The notes beneath the pieces are model-generated. The model ran no database searches, was not told the DNA's origin, and saw only the letters and a program-made list of their open reading frames with translations. From VYDC01 sp963667515 (GTDB taxonomy: Bacteria > Chloroflexota > Dehalococcoidia > UBA2979), in contig CAXXXY010000011.1 in NCBI GenBank assembly GCA_963667515.2, forward strand, positions 248,001 through 312,000: 64,000 nt of DNA, given 5' to 3'. A program made the translations under genes and the position numbers. Below are positions 34,529 to 41,771 of the stretch, piece by piece; position 1 is the stretch's first letter; each line of letters begins with the position of its first letter.

Positions 34529-35395
34529 CTAGGCGCGCGCCGAGAGGACGCCCACGGTCGTCGTCTCGCCGCGCGCGTTCTCCGTCCACGCGCGGTAGCG
34601 GGCGCGGCCGTCCTCGCCCGCGCCCAGCGCGGCCGCGCGCGCCGTGAGCACCTCCCCGGCGCGCACGCGGCGGACGAAGCGCACGCCCAGCGCGCCGCCG
34701 AGGGCGAAGCGGGCGCCGAGGCGCTGGCTGCCGAGCCGGCACAGCAGCCCGAAGCTGAGCGCGCCCTGCGCGGTGCCGCCGTGGTCGCCGCCGCCCTCGA
34801 AGTCGGTAATGTGCCCCTGCGACGCCGTGTACGCGATCGGCTCGAGCTGCGCGGCGCCGGCCGGCGGCTCGGGCGGGCGCTCGCCTCCCGGCCGCTCGGG
34901 CCAGCGCCGCGCCTCCTCCGCGTCGATGCCGGCTGCCCAGCTCCGCCCGCTGCGCTGGATCAGCCGCCCCTGCGCCCGCACCTCGACCTGCCACTCGACC
35001 CAGCCGCGGCCGCGTCGCACGTACTTGTCGGTGACGGCGCCGCTCACCTCCAGCGGCGCGTCCACGGGGACGGGCGCGTGGAACTCCGTCCAGTAGCGGG
35101 CGAGCCCGCCGCTCCCGCCCCCGCCGCCCGAGTCGAACGAACGGATCGGCGCGAGGGCGTTCATCCCTGCGTAGTAGAGGATCGAGGGCGGCGCGCCCGC
35201 CGCGGCGCCCGGCTCCATCCGCCACGGATAGGGCTCCTCGTGGATCGTCGTCCAGCGCCGCACGTCCTGCTCGCCCACCGTCAGCCGGTAGTGGCCCAGC
35301 GGGCCGACGTGCAGATCGCGAAACGGGTGCACCGCCGAGCCCTCCGCGAGGTGGGCGGTCGCCGGTATCGCCTGCAGCGCATCGGTCGCGGCCAT
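34529..35395 (-). CDS. MaoC-like N-terminal-domain hot-dog protein
   Basis: A 288-residue protein, divergent from the MFS gene at 35654. The N-terminal half has VGEQDVRRWTTIHEEPYPW and ILYYAGMNALAPIRSF. The C-terminal half has EPIAYTASQGHITDFEGGG and FGLLCRLGSQRLG. The His in GHITD may be catalytic; the classical Asp is not obvious. It resembles the product of 33060-33917. ATG 35395 follows GGGAGG. Likely an acyl-CoA hydratase-like or thioesterase-like protein of unknown substrate. Confidence 0.75.
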   Translation of the reverse strand: MAATDALQAIPATAHLAEGSAVHPFRDLHVGPLGHYRLTVGEQDVRRWTTIHEEPYPWRMEPGAAAGAPPSILYYAGMNALAPIRSFDSGGGGGSGGLARYWTEFHAPVPVDAPLEVSGAVTDKYVRRGRGWVEWQVEVRAQGRLIQRSGRSWAAGIDAEEARRWPERPGGERPPEPPAGAAQLEPIAYTASQGHITDFEGGGDHGGTAQGALSFGLLCRLGSQRLGARFALGGALGVRFVRRVRAGEVLTARAAALGAGEDGRARYRAWTENARGETTTVGVLSARA

Positions 35396-35653
35396 CTCGC
35401 ACCTCCCGAGGAGCCTCGCGGTCGAGGAGCGAGGAGCGGGCGCCGCTCCTCGTGCGGCGGTCGGCGGGCGGTCCGATGCACGCGCGGGCCGGATCCCCGT
35501 CGCCGCCCCTATCGTAGTGAGTGGCGCGCCCGCGGGAGCGCCGGAGCCGAGGCGCAGCCGCGCGGCCTGACGTGCGGCGCGCCCAGCGCATACCGTATTC
35601 CGCGGCACGGGCGCCCGCTCGCGTCGACGCACGGGCTGGCGCGGGGAGGCCTG

Positions 35654-37009
35654 GTGCACGCCGACGACCCACCGCCGGGCGGCGCGTCGGCAGTGAGCGC
35701 CGAGGCAGCGCCGCCCGCCGTCCCGCGACGCATCTACTACGGCTACTGGCTGCTGAGCGCGGGCTTCGTCGCGCAGTTCGTCTCCATCGGCTCGCAGACC
35801 TACATCTTCGGCGCCTTCCTGAAGCCGATGACCGAGGAGCTCGACTGGACGCGCTCCGAGTACACGCTCGCGCGCACGGTCGGCCAGTTCGTGATGGCGG
35901 CGGCCGGGCTCTACGTCGGCGGCCACGTCGATCGGCACGGCGGGCGGCGCCTGATGCAGGTGGGCTCGCTGCTGCTCGGCGCCGCGCTGCTCGGCTGCTC
36001 GACGGTGCGCGAGCTGTGGCAGTGGTGGCTGCTCAACGGCCTGGCGCTGACGGCGGGCGCCGCGATGATCGGCAACCTCGTCGTCAACGTCACGCTCGCG
36101 AAGTGGTTCGTGGAGAAGCGCGGCCGGGTGATCGGCGTGGCGGCGATGGGCGTCTCCTTCGCGGGCGTGGTGCTGACGCCGCTGACGACCGTGCTGATCG
36201 ACGCCGTGGGCTGGCGCGACGCGTGGCGCGTGCTCGCCGTCGCGACGGTGGCGATCGTGATCCCGCTGTCGCTGCTCATGCGGCGCACGCCCGAGGATCA
36301 CGGGCTGCACCCGGACGGCCGCAGCGCCAAGGAGGTGGCGGGCGGGGCGGGGGCGGCGGCGGCGCGCGACTTCGCCGCCTCGCTGACGCGGGGCGAGGCG
36401 ATGCGGACGCGCGCCTTCTACATGCTCGTCGCGTCCTTCGCGCTGGGCGCGCTCTCGATCGTCGTGATGCTGGTCCAGACGATCCCCTACATGACCGACG
36501 CCGGCTACAGCCGCGGGCTCGCCGCGCTGATGGTGTCGCTGACCTCGATCCCCTCGCTGCTGTCGAAGCCGGTATGGGGCTACCTCGTCGAGCTGATCGA
36601 CGCGCGGAAGCTCGCGGCGACGGGCTTCGCCCTCAACGCCGCGTCGCTGCTGCTCATCGTCCTCTCGGTGCGCGCGGGCGCCGACGCGCTGATCTTCCTC
36701 GGCTTCTTCACGCTGGGGCTGGGCTGGGGAGGGCTGATCCCGCTGCAGGAGGTGATCTGGGCGAGCTTCTTCGGGCGCCGCTACCTGGGGTCGGTGCGCA
36801 GCGCGGGGCTGCCGTTCTCGCTGACGCTGGGCGCCGCCGCGCCGTTCGGAGCCTCCGTCTACTTCGACAGCGTCGGCAACTACGACGGGGCGTTCCTCGC
36901 GATCGCCGCGGCGGCGGTGATCGCCACGATGCTCGTGCTCGCGATCCCCAGCCCCACGGCCGGCGCCGCGGCGCGCGCGTCGGCCGTCCGCCCGGCGACG
37001 CCGCCCTGA
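35654..37009 (+). CDS. MFS transporter
   Basis: A 451-residue, 12-helix carrier. It has the TM2-TM3 loop GGHVDRHGGRRLMQ, the block KWFVEKRGRVIGVAAMG and a mid-protein polar loop (about 200-235). It is highly similar to the carrier cut by the window's left edge. GTG 35654 behind GGGGAGG is taken as the start, since upstream in-frame sequence is antisense to the neighbouring gene's promoter region. The oxalate/formate antiporter-like group usually moves carboxylates. Confidence 0.9.
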   Translation: MHADDPPPGGASAVSAEAAPPAVPRRIYYGYWLLSAGFVAQFVSIGSQTYIFGAFLKPMTEELDWTRSEYTLARTVGQFVMAAAGLYVGGHVDRHGGRRLMQVGSLLLGAALLGCSTVRELWQWWLLNGLALTAGAAMIGNLVVNVTLAKWFVEKRGRVIGVAAMGVSFAGVVLTPLTTVLIDAVGWRDAWRVLAVATVAIVIPLSLLMRRTPEDHGLHPDGRSAKEVAGGAGAAAARDFAASLTRGEAMRTRAFYMLVASFALGALSIVVMLVQTIPYMTDAGYSRGLAALMVSLTSIPSLLSKPVWGYLVELIDARKLAATGFALNAASLLLIVLSVRAGADALIFLGFFTLGLGWGGLIPLQEVIWASFFGRRYLGSVRSAGLPFSLTLGAAAPFGASVYFDSVGNYDGAFLAIAAAAVIATMLVLAIPSPTAGAAARASAVRPATPP

Positions 37010-37090
37010 CGTCGGCGCGGCCTCGAGCCCCGGTGCGCCCTCGGACCGCGCAGCGCGGCGGCTGCCGCGGCCCCTGCGCCGCCTCCGGCG

Positions 37091-37285
37091 CTGGGGGAAT
37101 CCGGGGAATCCCTACTGGGAGGCCCGCAGGTGCCGCGTCACCCTGTGAAGTGCCGGTCGGATCGCCGCCCGAGAGGCCCCGAGCGGCGCGGTTGCGCGGA
37201 CGCCCTGGTGCAGCATCCGTCGTCCCCCGCAGCGCCCGCGCAACCGCTCTTCCTACCGCGGCTCATCTCCGCGGGGAGGCGCACC
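37091..37285 (+). promoter_or_regulatory. Repeat-rich, possibly structured leader
   Basis: It holds the direct repeat GGGGAATCC twice (37091-37108) and a perfect 12-bp inverted repeat, GCGGTTGCGCGG at 37188-37199 with its complement at 37236-37247. Just before the ribosome-binding site, CCGCGG occurs twice around CTCATCT. It precedes the small gene at 37286. No known riboswitch is recognised. Confidence 0.35.
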
Positions 37286-37543
37286 ATGTCACGCCCCCCG
37301 GCCCACCATCCGCACCCGTCCGGCTTCCTTCGCGCGCTGATGGACCAGCGCGGCGCCGCCCCCGGCGTGCGTCCCGCGCTCGCCGCGTCCGCCGATGCGC
37401 CGGCTGGCGAGGCCGGCGCGGTGGCTGCGGAGCCGCTTGAGGGCGAACGGGCCGCGTGGGCCGCCCTCACGCCCGGGGCTCGGGTGGCACTCCGTCGCGT
37501 GATCCTGCGCCAGCGACGCGCGCGTCGCGCACGAGCCGCCTAG
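37286..37543 (+). CDS. Small hypothetical protein (85 aa)
   Basis: ATG 37286 follows a GGGGAGGCG site and gives an 85-residue protein. A His/Pro-rich start (SRPPAHHPHPSGFLRAL) and an Ala-rich acidic middle are followed by a very basic tail (LRRVILRQRRARRARAA). A longer in-frame opening at 37130 exists but lacks a binding site. There is no recognisable domain. The basic tail would suit nucleic-acid or membrane-surface binding. It converges with the MFS gene at 37563. Confidence 0.45.
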   Translation: MSRPPAHHPHPSGFLRALMDQRGAAPGVRPALAASADAPAGEAGAVAAEPLEGERAAWAALTPGARVALRRVILRQRRARRARAA

Positions 37544-37562
37544 CGCTCGGCACGCGCGAGCG

Positions 37563-38882
37563 TCAGGCGATGCGGCGCACCCGTGGCACGAGCACGAGCA
37601 CGGCGAGCGTGAAGACGATGAGCGCCGCCGCGAGGCCGCCCAGCGCGACCTGGATCCCCACCGCCTCCGCTACCAGGCCGACCACCAGCGTGCCGCCCGA
37701 CATCATTCCCCACTGCGTCATCCAGATCGACATCACGCGGCCGCGGTAGCGATCCTCCACGTAGCTCTGCAGCAGCACGTTGCCCAGCGTCTGCCGCCCG
37801 GCGGTGCCAATGCCGACGAGCACCATGACCGCCGCCGAGATCGCGAACGTCCCCGAGGCCGCGAAGGCGAGCAGCGCCGCGCCGAGGAAGATCGCGGAGA
37901 GCAGGTAGAGCAGCCCGCGGCGCTTCTCCGGCAGCGAGGCGATCACCAGCGAGCCGAGCAGCGAGCCGGCGCCCGAGATCGCCATCAGCAGGCCCAGCTC
38001 GGTCGCGCCACCGTCGAGGACATCCGAGACGAAGCCGGGCAGCATCATCAGGTACGGCATCGCGAGGATCGCCGTCACGAAGCTGACGCCGACGAGCGAG
38101 AACATCACGGGGTCACGAACCACGTAGCGCAGCCCGTCGACGAGGTCGGCCGCGCCCGAGCTCCGCGCTCCGCGGCTCGTCGGCGCGCGCTCGGCGACGG
38201 GCCGCGCCGGCACCGGCAGCAGCGCGACGATCGCGAGCGCATAGAGCGCGGCCATCAAGAGGTACGCCCAGGCGGCGCCGACGAGCGCCACCACGATGCC
38301 GCCGCCCGCGGGCGCGAGCAGGCGCATCAGGTTCATGCCGGCGGCGTTCAGGGAGACGGCGTTCATCAGCCGCGCGGGCGCGATGACATCGGTCACCATC
38401 GCCTGCCGCGACGGCATCATCAGCGCCATCACGATGCCCTGGAAGAGCGACGCCACCACCAGGTGCTCGAAGCGGAGCACGTCGGCGAACAGCAGCGCGC
38501 CGATCGCCAGCGCGATCAGCACGTTCGCGGTCTGCCCCAGCTGCAGCACCAGCTTGCGGGGCGCGCGATCGGCGATCACGCCGCCGATCAGCGAGAGCCC
38601 GATCATAGGGATCGCGCTGACGAGGCCGATCACGCCGAGGGCCGCGAACGAGCCGGTGAGCTCGAAGACCAGGTAGCCGCGCACCAGCATCTGCATGTTC
38701 ATGCCGGCCATCTGGCCGAGCATCGCGAAGAAGAACCAACGGAAGTCGCGCTCGTGCAGCGAGTCGAAGGTGCGCAGCGAGAAGCGGGGGCGACGGCCGC
38801 GGGGAGGCGGAGCGGCGACCGCATCCGCGACCGCGGCGGGGGGCGGCTCCTCGATGGCGGGCGGGCTGAGCCGGGAGGTCAT
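37563..38882 (-). CDS. MFS transporter (enterobactin-exporter-like)
   Basis: A 439-residue carrier with 12 hydrophobic helices. The cytoplasmic N-terminus is followed by HERDFRWFFFAMLGQMAG, the TM2-TM3 loop by GGVIADRAPRKLVL, and the TM4-TM5 region by MPSRQAMVTDVIAP. These are marks of the MFS_3/EntS-like exporter group rather than of the oxalate/formate-type carriers elsewhere in the window. An exporter of a lipophilic metabolite or drug is the best guess. The gene stands alone, with the tandem-repeat region upstream. Confidence 0.9.
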   Translation of the reverse strand: MTSRLSPPAIEEPPPAAVADAVAAPPPRGRRPRFSLRTFDSLHERDFRWFFFAMLGQMAGMNMQMLVRGYLVFELTGSFAALGVIGLVSAIPMIGLSLIGGVIADRAPRKLVLQLGQTANVLIALAIGALLFADVLRFEHLVVASLFQGIVMALMMPSRQAMVTDVIAPARLMNAVSLNAAGMNLMRLLAPAGGGIVVALVGAAWAYLLMAALYALAIVALLPVPARPVAERAPTSRGARSSGAADLVDGLRYVVRDPVMFSLVGVSFVTAILAMPYLMMLPGFVSDVLDGGATELGLLMAISGAGSLLGSLVIASLPEKRRGLLYLLSAIFLGAALLAFAASGTFAISAAVMVLVGIGTAGRQTLGNVLLQSYVEDRYRGRVMSIWMTQWGMMSGGTLVVGLVAEAVGIQVALGGLAAALIVFTLAVLVLVPRVRRIA

Positions 38883-39030
38883 GGGCGCGGCCCTCGAGGG
38901 AGCTCGCGGCGCGGCGGTCGCCGGGACGCGAGAGTCTCACCCTAACGTCAGCGTTCCCGATCCACAAGCGGGGACCGCCCATCGCGCTCGAGCGGCTCGG
39001 CGGCCGGAAGCGCCCTCGCCGCCGACGGCG

Positions 39031-39190
39031 CTGGCGTGCGCGCGGCAGCCCCTCGAGTCCAGCGGAACGCTGGCGTGCGCGCGGCAGCCCCTCAAGTCCA
39101 GCGGAACGATGGCGTGCGCCGGTAGCCCCTCGAGTCCAGCGGAACGATGGCGTGCGCCGGTAGCCCCTCGAGTCCAGCGGAACGCTGGCG
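39031..39190. repeat. Tandem 38-39 bp repeat, four units
   Basis: Four head-to-tail units start at 39031, 39070, 39109 and 39147, followed by a partial one. The first two are 39 bp and differ at one base. The last two are 38 bp and identical to each other (each begins ATGGCGTGCGCCGGTAGCCC). The array fills part of the 520-bp gap between the MFS gene and IS481-type copy 3. There are no spacers, so it is a minisatellite, not a CRISPR. Confidence 0.9.
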
Positions 39191-39198
39191 GCTGGGCG

Positions 39199-39297
39199 AT
39201 GCGCTCCGAGGTCGCCGAGGCGGCGCTCGATCCGACGCTGCTCGGCGTCGCCTCGACGGGCTGGTGGGCGCACCGCTGGCTCAGCGGCTGGTGGTAG
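39199..39297 (+). CDS. Possible very small protein (32 aa)
   Basis: ATG 39199 to TAG 39297 encodes 32 residues, ending in a Trp-rich segment (ASTGWWAHRWLSGWW). The frame continues upstream through the tandem repeats without a clear start. There is no ribosome-binding site of note and no family match. It is listed because the Trp content (5 of 32) is odd for this genome; it may be noise. Confidence 0.2.
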   Translation: MRSEVAEAALDPTLLGVASTGWWAHRWLSGWW

Positions 39298-39403
39298 CCC
39301 GCGGCGCTGCCCGCGCGTCGCGGCGCTGTTCGCACATTGTCGATGACTCGCCGCCGTCGCGCGCCCATCTCGATCGCCTCGTGCTAGCCTCGCCACGGGC
39401 TAG

Positions 39404-40455
39404 CTGTAGTTCCCACGTAGGTTGTTGACAGGATGAGGGGCCTCGCCCGCTGCTGTGTGTGACAGCACGGCAGTAGCGAGGAGAGGACACCCTCATGGCC
39501 CATCGTAACGCGCGGCTGACGCCGCTGACCCGACTCGAGCTCGTGCGGGAAGTGGACGCCGGCTGGCCCCAGGCTGAGGTCGCTCGCCACTTCCGCGTCT
39601 CCCGCCACACCGTTGCCAAGTGGCTGGGGCGCTTCCGGGCGGAGGGAGCGGCAGGGCTCGAGGACCGCAGCTCCGCCCCGCGCGCGCATCCCCGGCGCAC
39701 GCCGCCCGAGCTGGAGCGACGCATCTGCGCCGTGCGACGCACGCAGGGATTCGGGCCGCATCGCATCCAGTGGGCGCTCGGGGTCGCCCGCTCCACGGTC
39801 TACGCCGTGCTGCGGCGCCGCGGCCTCAACCGGCTCGACAGCCTGCACCGCGTCACCCGGGAGCCGGTCCGCTACGAGCACGACGCCCCCGGCGACCTGC
39901 TGCATCTCGACGTGAAGAAGCTCGGGCGCGTCCCCGAGGGCGGCGGCAAGCGAATGGCGCCTGGCTTCGCCGAGACGCGCTCCGGGCCGCATTCGCGGCG
40001 TTCGCTGGGGCTGGAGTACCTACACGTCGCCGTCGACGACCACAGCCGTTACGCCTACGTCTCCGTCCTGCCCGACGAGCGTGGCGCGAGCTGCGCCGCC
40101 TTCCTCGAGCAGGCGCTCGCGGCCTTCCGCCGGCGTGGCGTGCGCGTGCGCCGGGTCCTGACCGACAACGCGAAGGCCTACACCGTCGCCCGCAGCTTCC
40201 ACGGCGCCGCCGCTGCCGCAGACGTGCGGCTGTCGCACACGCGGCCCTACCGCCCGCAGACGAACGGCAAAGCCGAGCGTTTCATCCAGATCCTGCAGAA
40301 CGAGTGGGCCTACGCCCGCCCCTACCGCTCCAACGCCGAGCGGCTGCGCCAGCTCCCACGCTGGCTCTACCGCTACAATCACCGCCGACCGCACGGCGGC
40401 GTCGGCGGGGCCGTCCCCGCCTCCCGCCTGTGAACAACCTTCCTGGGTAGTACAA
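39404..40455 (+). mobile_element. IS481-type element, copy 3 (intact)
   Basis: A 1052-bp complete element. The terminal inverted repeats start TGTAGTTCCC (left) and TGTACTACCC (right, reverse strand). It is flanked by direct repeats CTAG at 39400-39403 and 40456-40459. A TTGACA sequence lies inside the left repeat and may be the transposase -35 box, and a GAGGAGAGG site precedes the start codon. It is the only copy with an unbroken transposase and so the probable active source. Confidence 0.95.
39495..40433 (+). CDS. IS481-family transposase
   Basis: A 312-residue DDE transposase. Helix-turn-helix DNA binding is at about 20-55 (AEVARHFRVSRHTVAKWLGR) and a second at about 80-115. The integrase core has its first Asp in HVAVDDHSRYAYV, second in VLTDNAKAY and Glu in NGKAERFIQILQNEW. 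The C-terminal YNHRRPHGGVGG is a hallmark of IS481/IS3-type enzymes. The length and ends fit the IS481 family, which encodes a single transposase without programmed frameshifting. Confidence 0.96.
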   Translation: MAHRNARLTPLTRLELVREVDAGWPQAEVARHFRVSRHTVAKWLGRFRAEGAAGLEDRSSAPRAHPRRTPPELERRICAVRRTQGFGPHRIQWALGVARSTVYAVLRRRGLNRLDSLHRVTREPVRYEHDAPGDLLHLDVKKLGRVPEGGGKRMAPGFAETRSGPHSRRSLGLEYLHVAVDDHSRYAYVSVLPDERGASCAAFLEQALAAFRRRGVRVRRVLTDNAKAYTVARSFHGAAAAADVRLSHTRPYRPQTNGKAERFIQILQNEWAYARPYRSNAERLRQLPRWLYRYNHRRPHGGVGGAVPASRL

Positions 40456-40476
40456 CTAGACGGGGGCGCCGCGGGA

Positions 40477-40498
40477 GCCGAGCTGCAACAAGCTCGGC
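40477..40498 (+). promoter_or_regulatory. Hairpin upstream of terminator-like stem-loop
   Basis: A perfect 8-bp stem (GCCGAGCT with AGCTCGGC) around a 6-nt loop. It lies just inside the right flank of IS481-type copy 3 and 29 bp before the terminator-like hairpin. Together they resemble a 5' leader with two alternative structures, but no ligand-binding consensus is recognised. Confidence 0.35.
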
Positions 40499-40526
40499 GG
40501 CAGGCAGTACGGAACCTAGTTCAGAG

Positions 40527-40563
40527 ACGCGCATCCCCGGGTACCGGGGGGTGCGCGTTTTGC
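40527..40563 (+). terminator. Rho-independent terminator or attenuator
   Basis: A stem of about 12 bp with one G-U pair (ACGCGCATCCCC pairing with GGGGTGCGCGT-type sequence) is followed at once by TTTT. It lies 52 bp upstream of the luciferase-like gene at 40615. It could end transcription coming out of the insertion element, or act as an attenuator for the downstream gene. Confidence 0.6.
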
Positions 40564-40614
40564 TATGTCGGTCATTCAAGGGTGGGGCGGCAGTAGCCGC
40601 TGAGAGGGCTGTCG

Positions 40615-41538
40615 ATGGGCGAGCCGCGGCTGGGCGTCGGCATCGCAATTCCGCAGGCGCTGCCCGACGCACCGCCCGACGCGAATCTCGCGGCGCGCCA
40701 CCTGGAGCAGGTGCGCACGGTCGCGCGCCGCGCCGAGGAGCTCGGCTTCGAGGGCGGCTGGGTCGCGGAGCAGATCGTCGGCACGCGGCGCCGCCTGGAG
40801 CCCGTCGTGCTGCTCTCCTACATCGCCGCCGTCACCTCGCGGCTGCGACTGGGCTGCTCGGTGTTCATCCTGCCCTACCGTGCGCCCGTCACCTTCGCCA
40901 AGCAGCTCGCGAGCCTCGACCTGGTCAGCGGCGGGCGCCTCACGGTCGGCCTCGGGCTCGGCACGTCGGACGAGCTCGCGCCCGCCTTCGGCGTGAGCCG
41001 CGGCCGCCGGGCCGCACGCTTCGCCGAGGCGATCGAGGTGATGGATCGGCTCTGGCGCGGCGACGATGTCCACTTCGCCGGCGAGTTCTTCCGCCTCGAC
41101 GGTGTGCGCCTCGACGCCGGCCCCGCGCAGCGCCCGCGCCCGCGTCTCTGGCTGGGCGGCCACGCTGAGGGCGCGCTGCGGCGCGCCGTCCGTCTCGCCG
41201 ACGGCTGGATGGGCGCGGGCGCGGCCGACGCCGACGTCTTCGCGGCGCAGCTCGCGACGGTGCGGCGGCTGCTGGAGGAGGAGGGGCGCGACCCCGCGAC
41301 CTTCGCGCTCTCCAAGCGCGTCTACGTCAGCGTCGATGAGGACGCTGGGCGCGCGCGGGAGCGGGCGGCCGACGCGGGGCTCGCCGCGAGCGCGATCGCC
41401 GGCAGGCCGGAGGAGGTGCGCGCGCGCGCCGAGGAGCTGCTGGCGCTGGGCCTCGACCACCTGCTGCTCGACCCCGTCGCGCAGCACGCCGAGCACCTCG
41501 AGGCGCTCGCCCCGCTCGCCTCGCGCGGCGCCGGCTGA
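40615..41538 (+). CDS. LLM-class flavin/F420-dependent oxidoreductase
   Basis: A 307-residue luciferase-like TIM-barrel enzyme. RLGVGIAIPQ forms the first strand, AEELGFEGGWVAEQI follows, then LRLGCSVFILPYRAP and SGGRLTVGLGLG (cofactor phosphate region). RFAEAIEVMDRLWRGDDVHF and RPRLWLGGHAEGALRRA are also family-typical. It probably uses F420 or FMN in an oxidation or hydride-transfer step. ATG 40615 follows GAGAGGG. It is preceded by a structured leader ending in a terminator-like hairpin and is not clearly part of an operon. Confidence 0.9.
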   Translation: MGEPRLGVGIAIPQALPDAPPDANLAARHLEQVRTVARRAEELGFEGGWVAEQIVGTRRRLEPVVLLSYIAAVTSRLRLGCSVFILPYRAPVTFAKQLASLDLVSGGRLTVGLGLGTSDELAPAFGVSRGRRAARFAEAIEVMDRLWRGDDVHFAGEFFRLDGVRLDAGPAQRPRPRLWLGGHAEGALRRAVRLADGWMGAGAADADVFAAQLATVRRLLEEEGRDPATFALSKRVYVSVDEDAGRARERAADAGLAASAIAGRPEEVRARAEELLALGLDHLLLDPVAQHAEHLEALAPLASRGAG

Positions 41539-41736
41539 CCCCGCCGCAGCGCTCGGGCGCGCCCGCCCGCGCACACTTCGTGCCGCCAGGCACACGCCGC
41601 GCCGAGCGCTCGAGCCGTGGCGCGGGTGCGCCGTCGAGGCCGATCGTGCGGATGTCCCAAGCCTCGCCTGCCCTAATCCTTGCGTGATGGTGTAGCCGCC
41701 CCATTCACGGGTGCTGTAGGGTGCCCCACATCGAGT

Positions 41737-41757
41737 ACGCCCGTCGTAGACGGGCGT
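41737..41757 (+). promoter_or_regulatory. Perfect hairpin just before the binding-protein gene
   Basis: A 9-bp perfect stem (ACGCCCGTC with GACGGGCGT) and 3-nt loop end one base before the GAGGGGA ribosome-binding site of the gene at 41772. There is no T run, so it is not a terminator. It may stabilise the message, hide or expose the binding site, or be a dyad operator. Confidence 0.45.
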
Positions 41758-41771
41758 GAGGGGACGGACCC

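Noticed and set aside
39031..39190. CRISPR array.
   Set aside because: The repeats are contiguous with no spacers and no cas genes are near.
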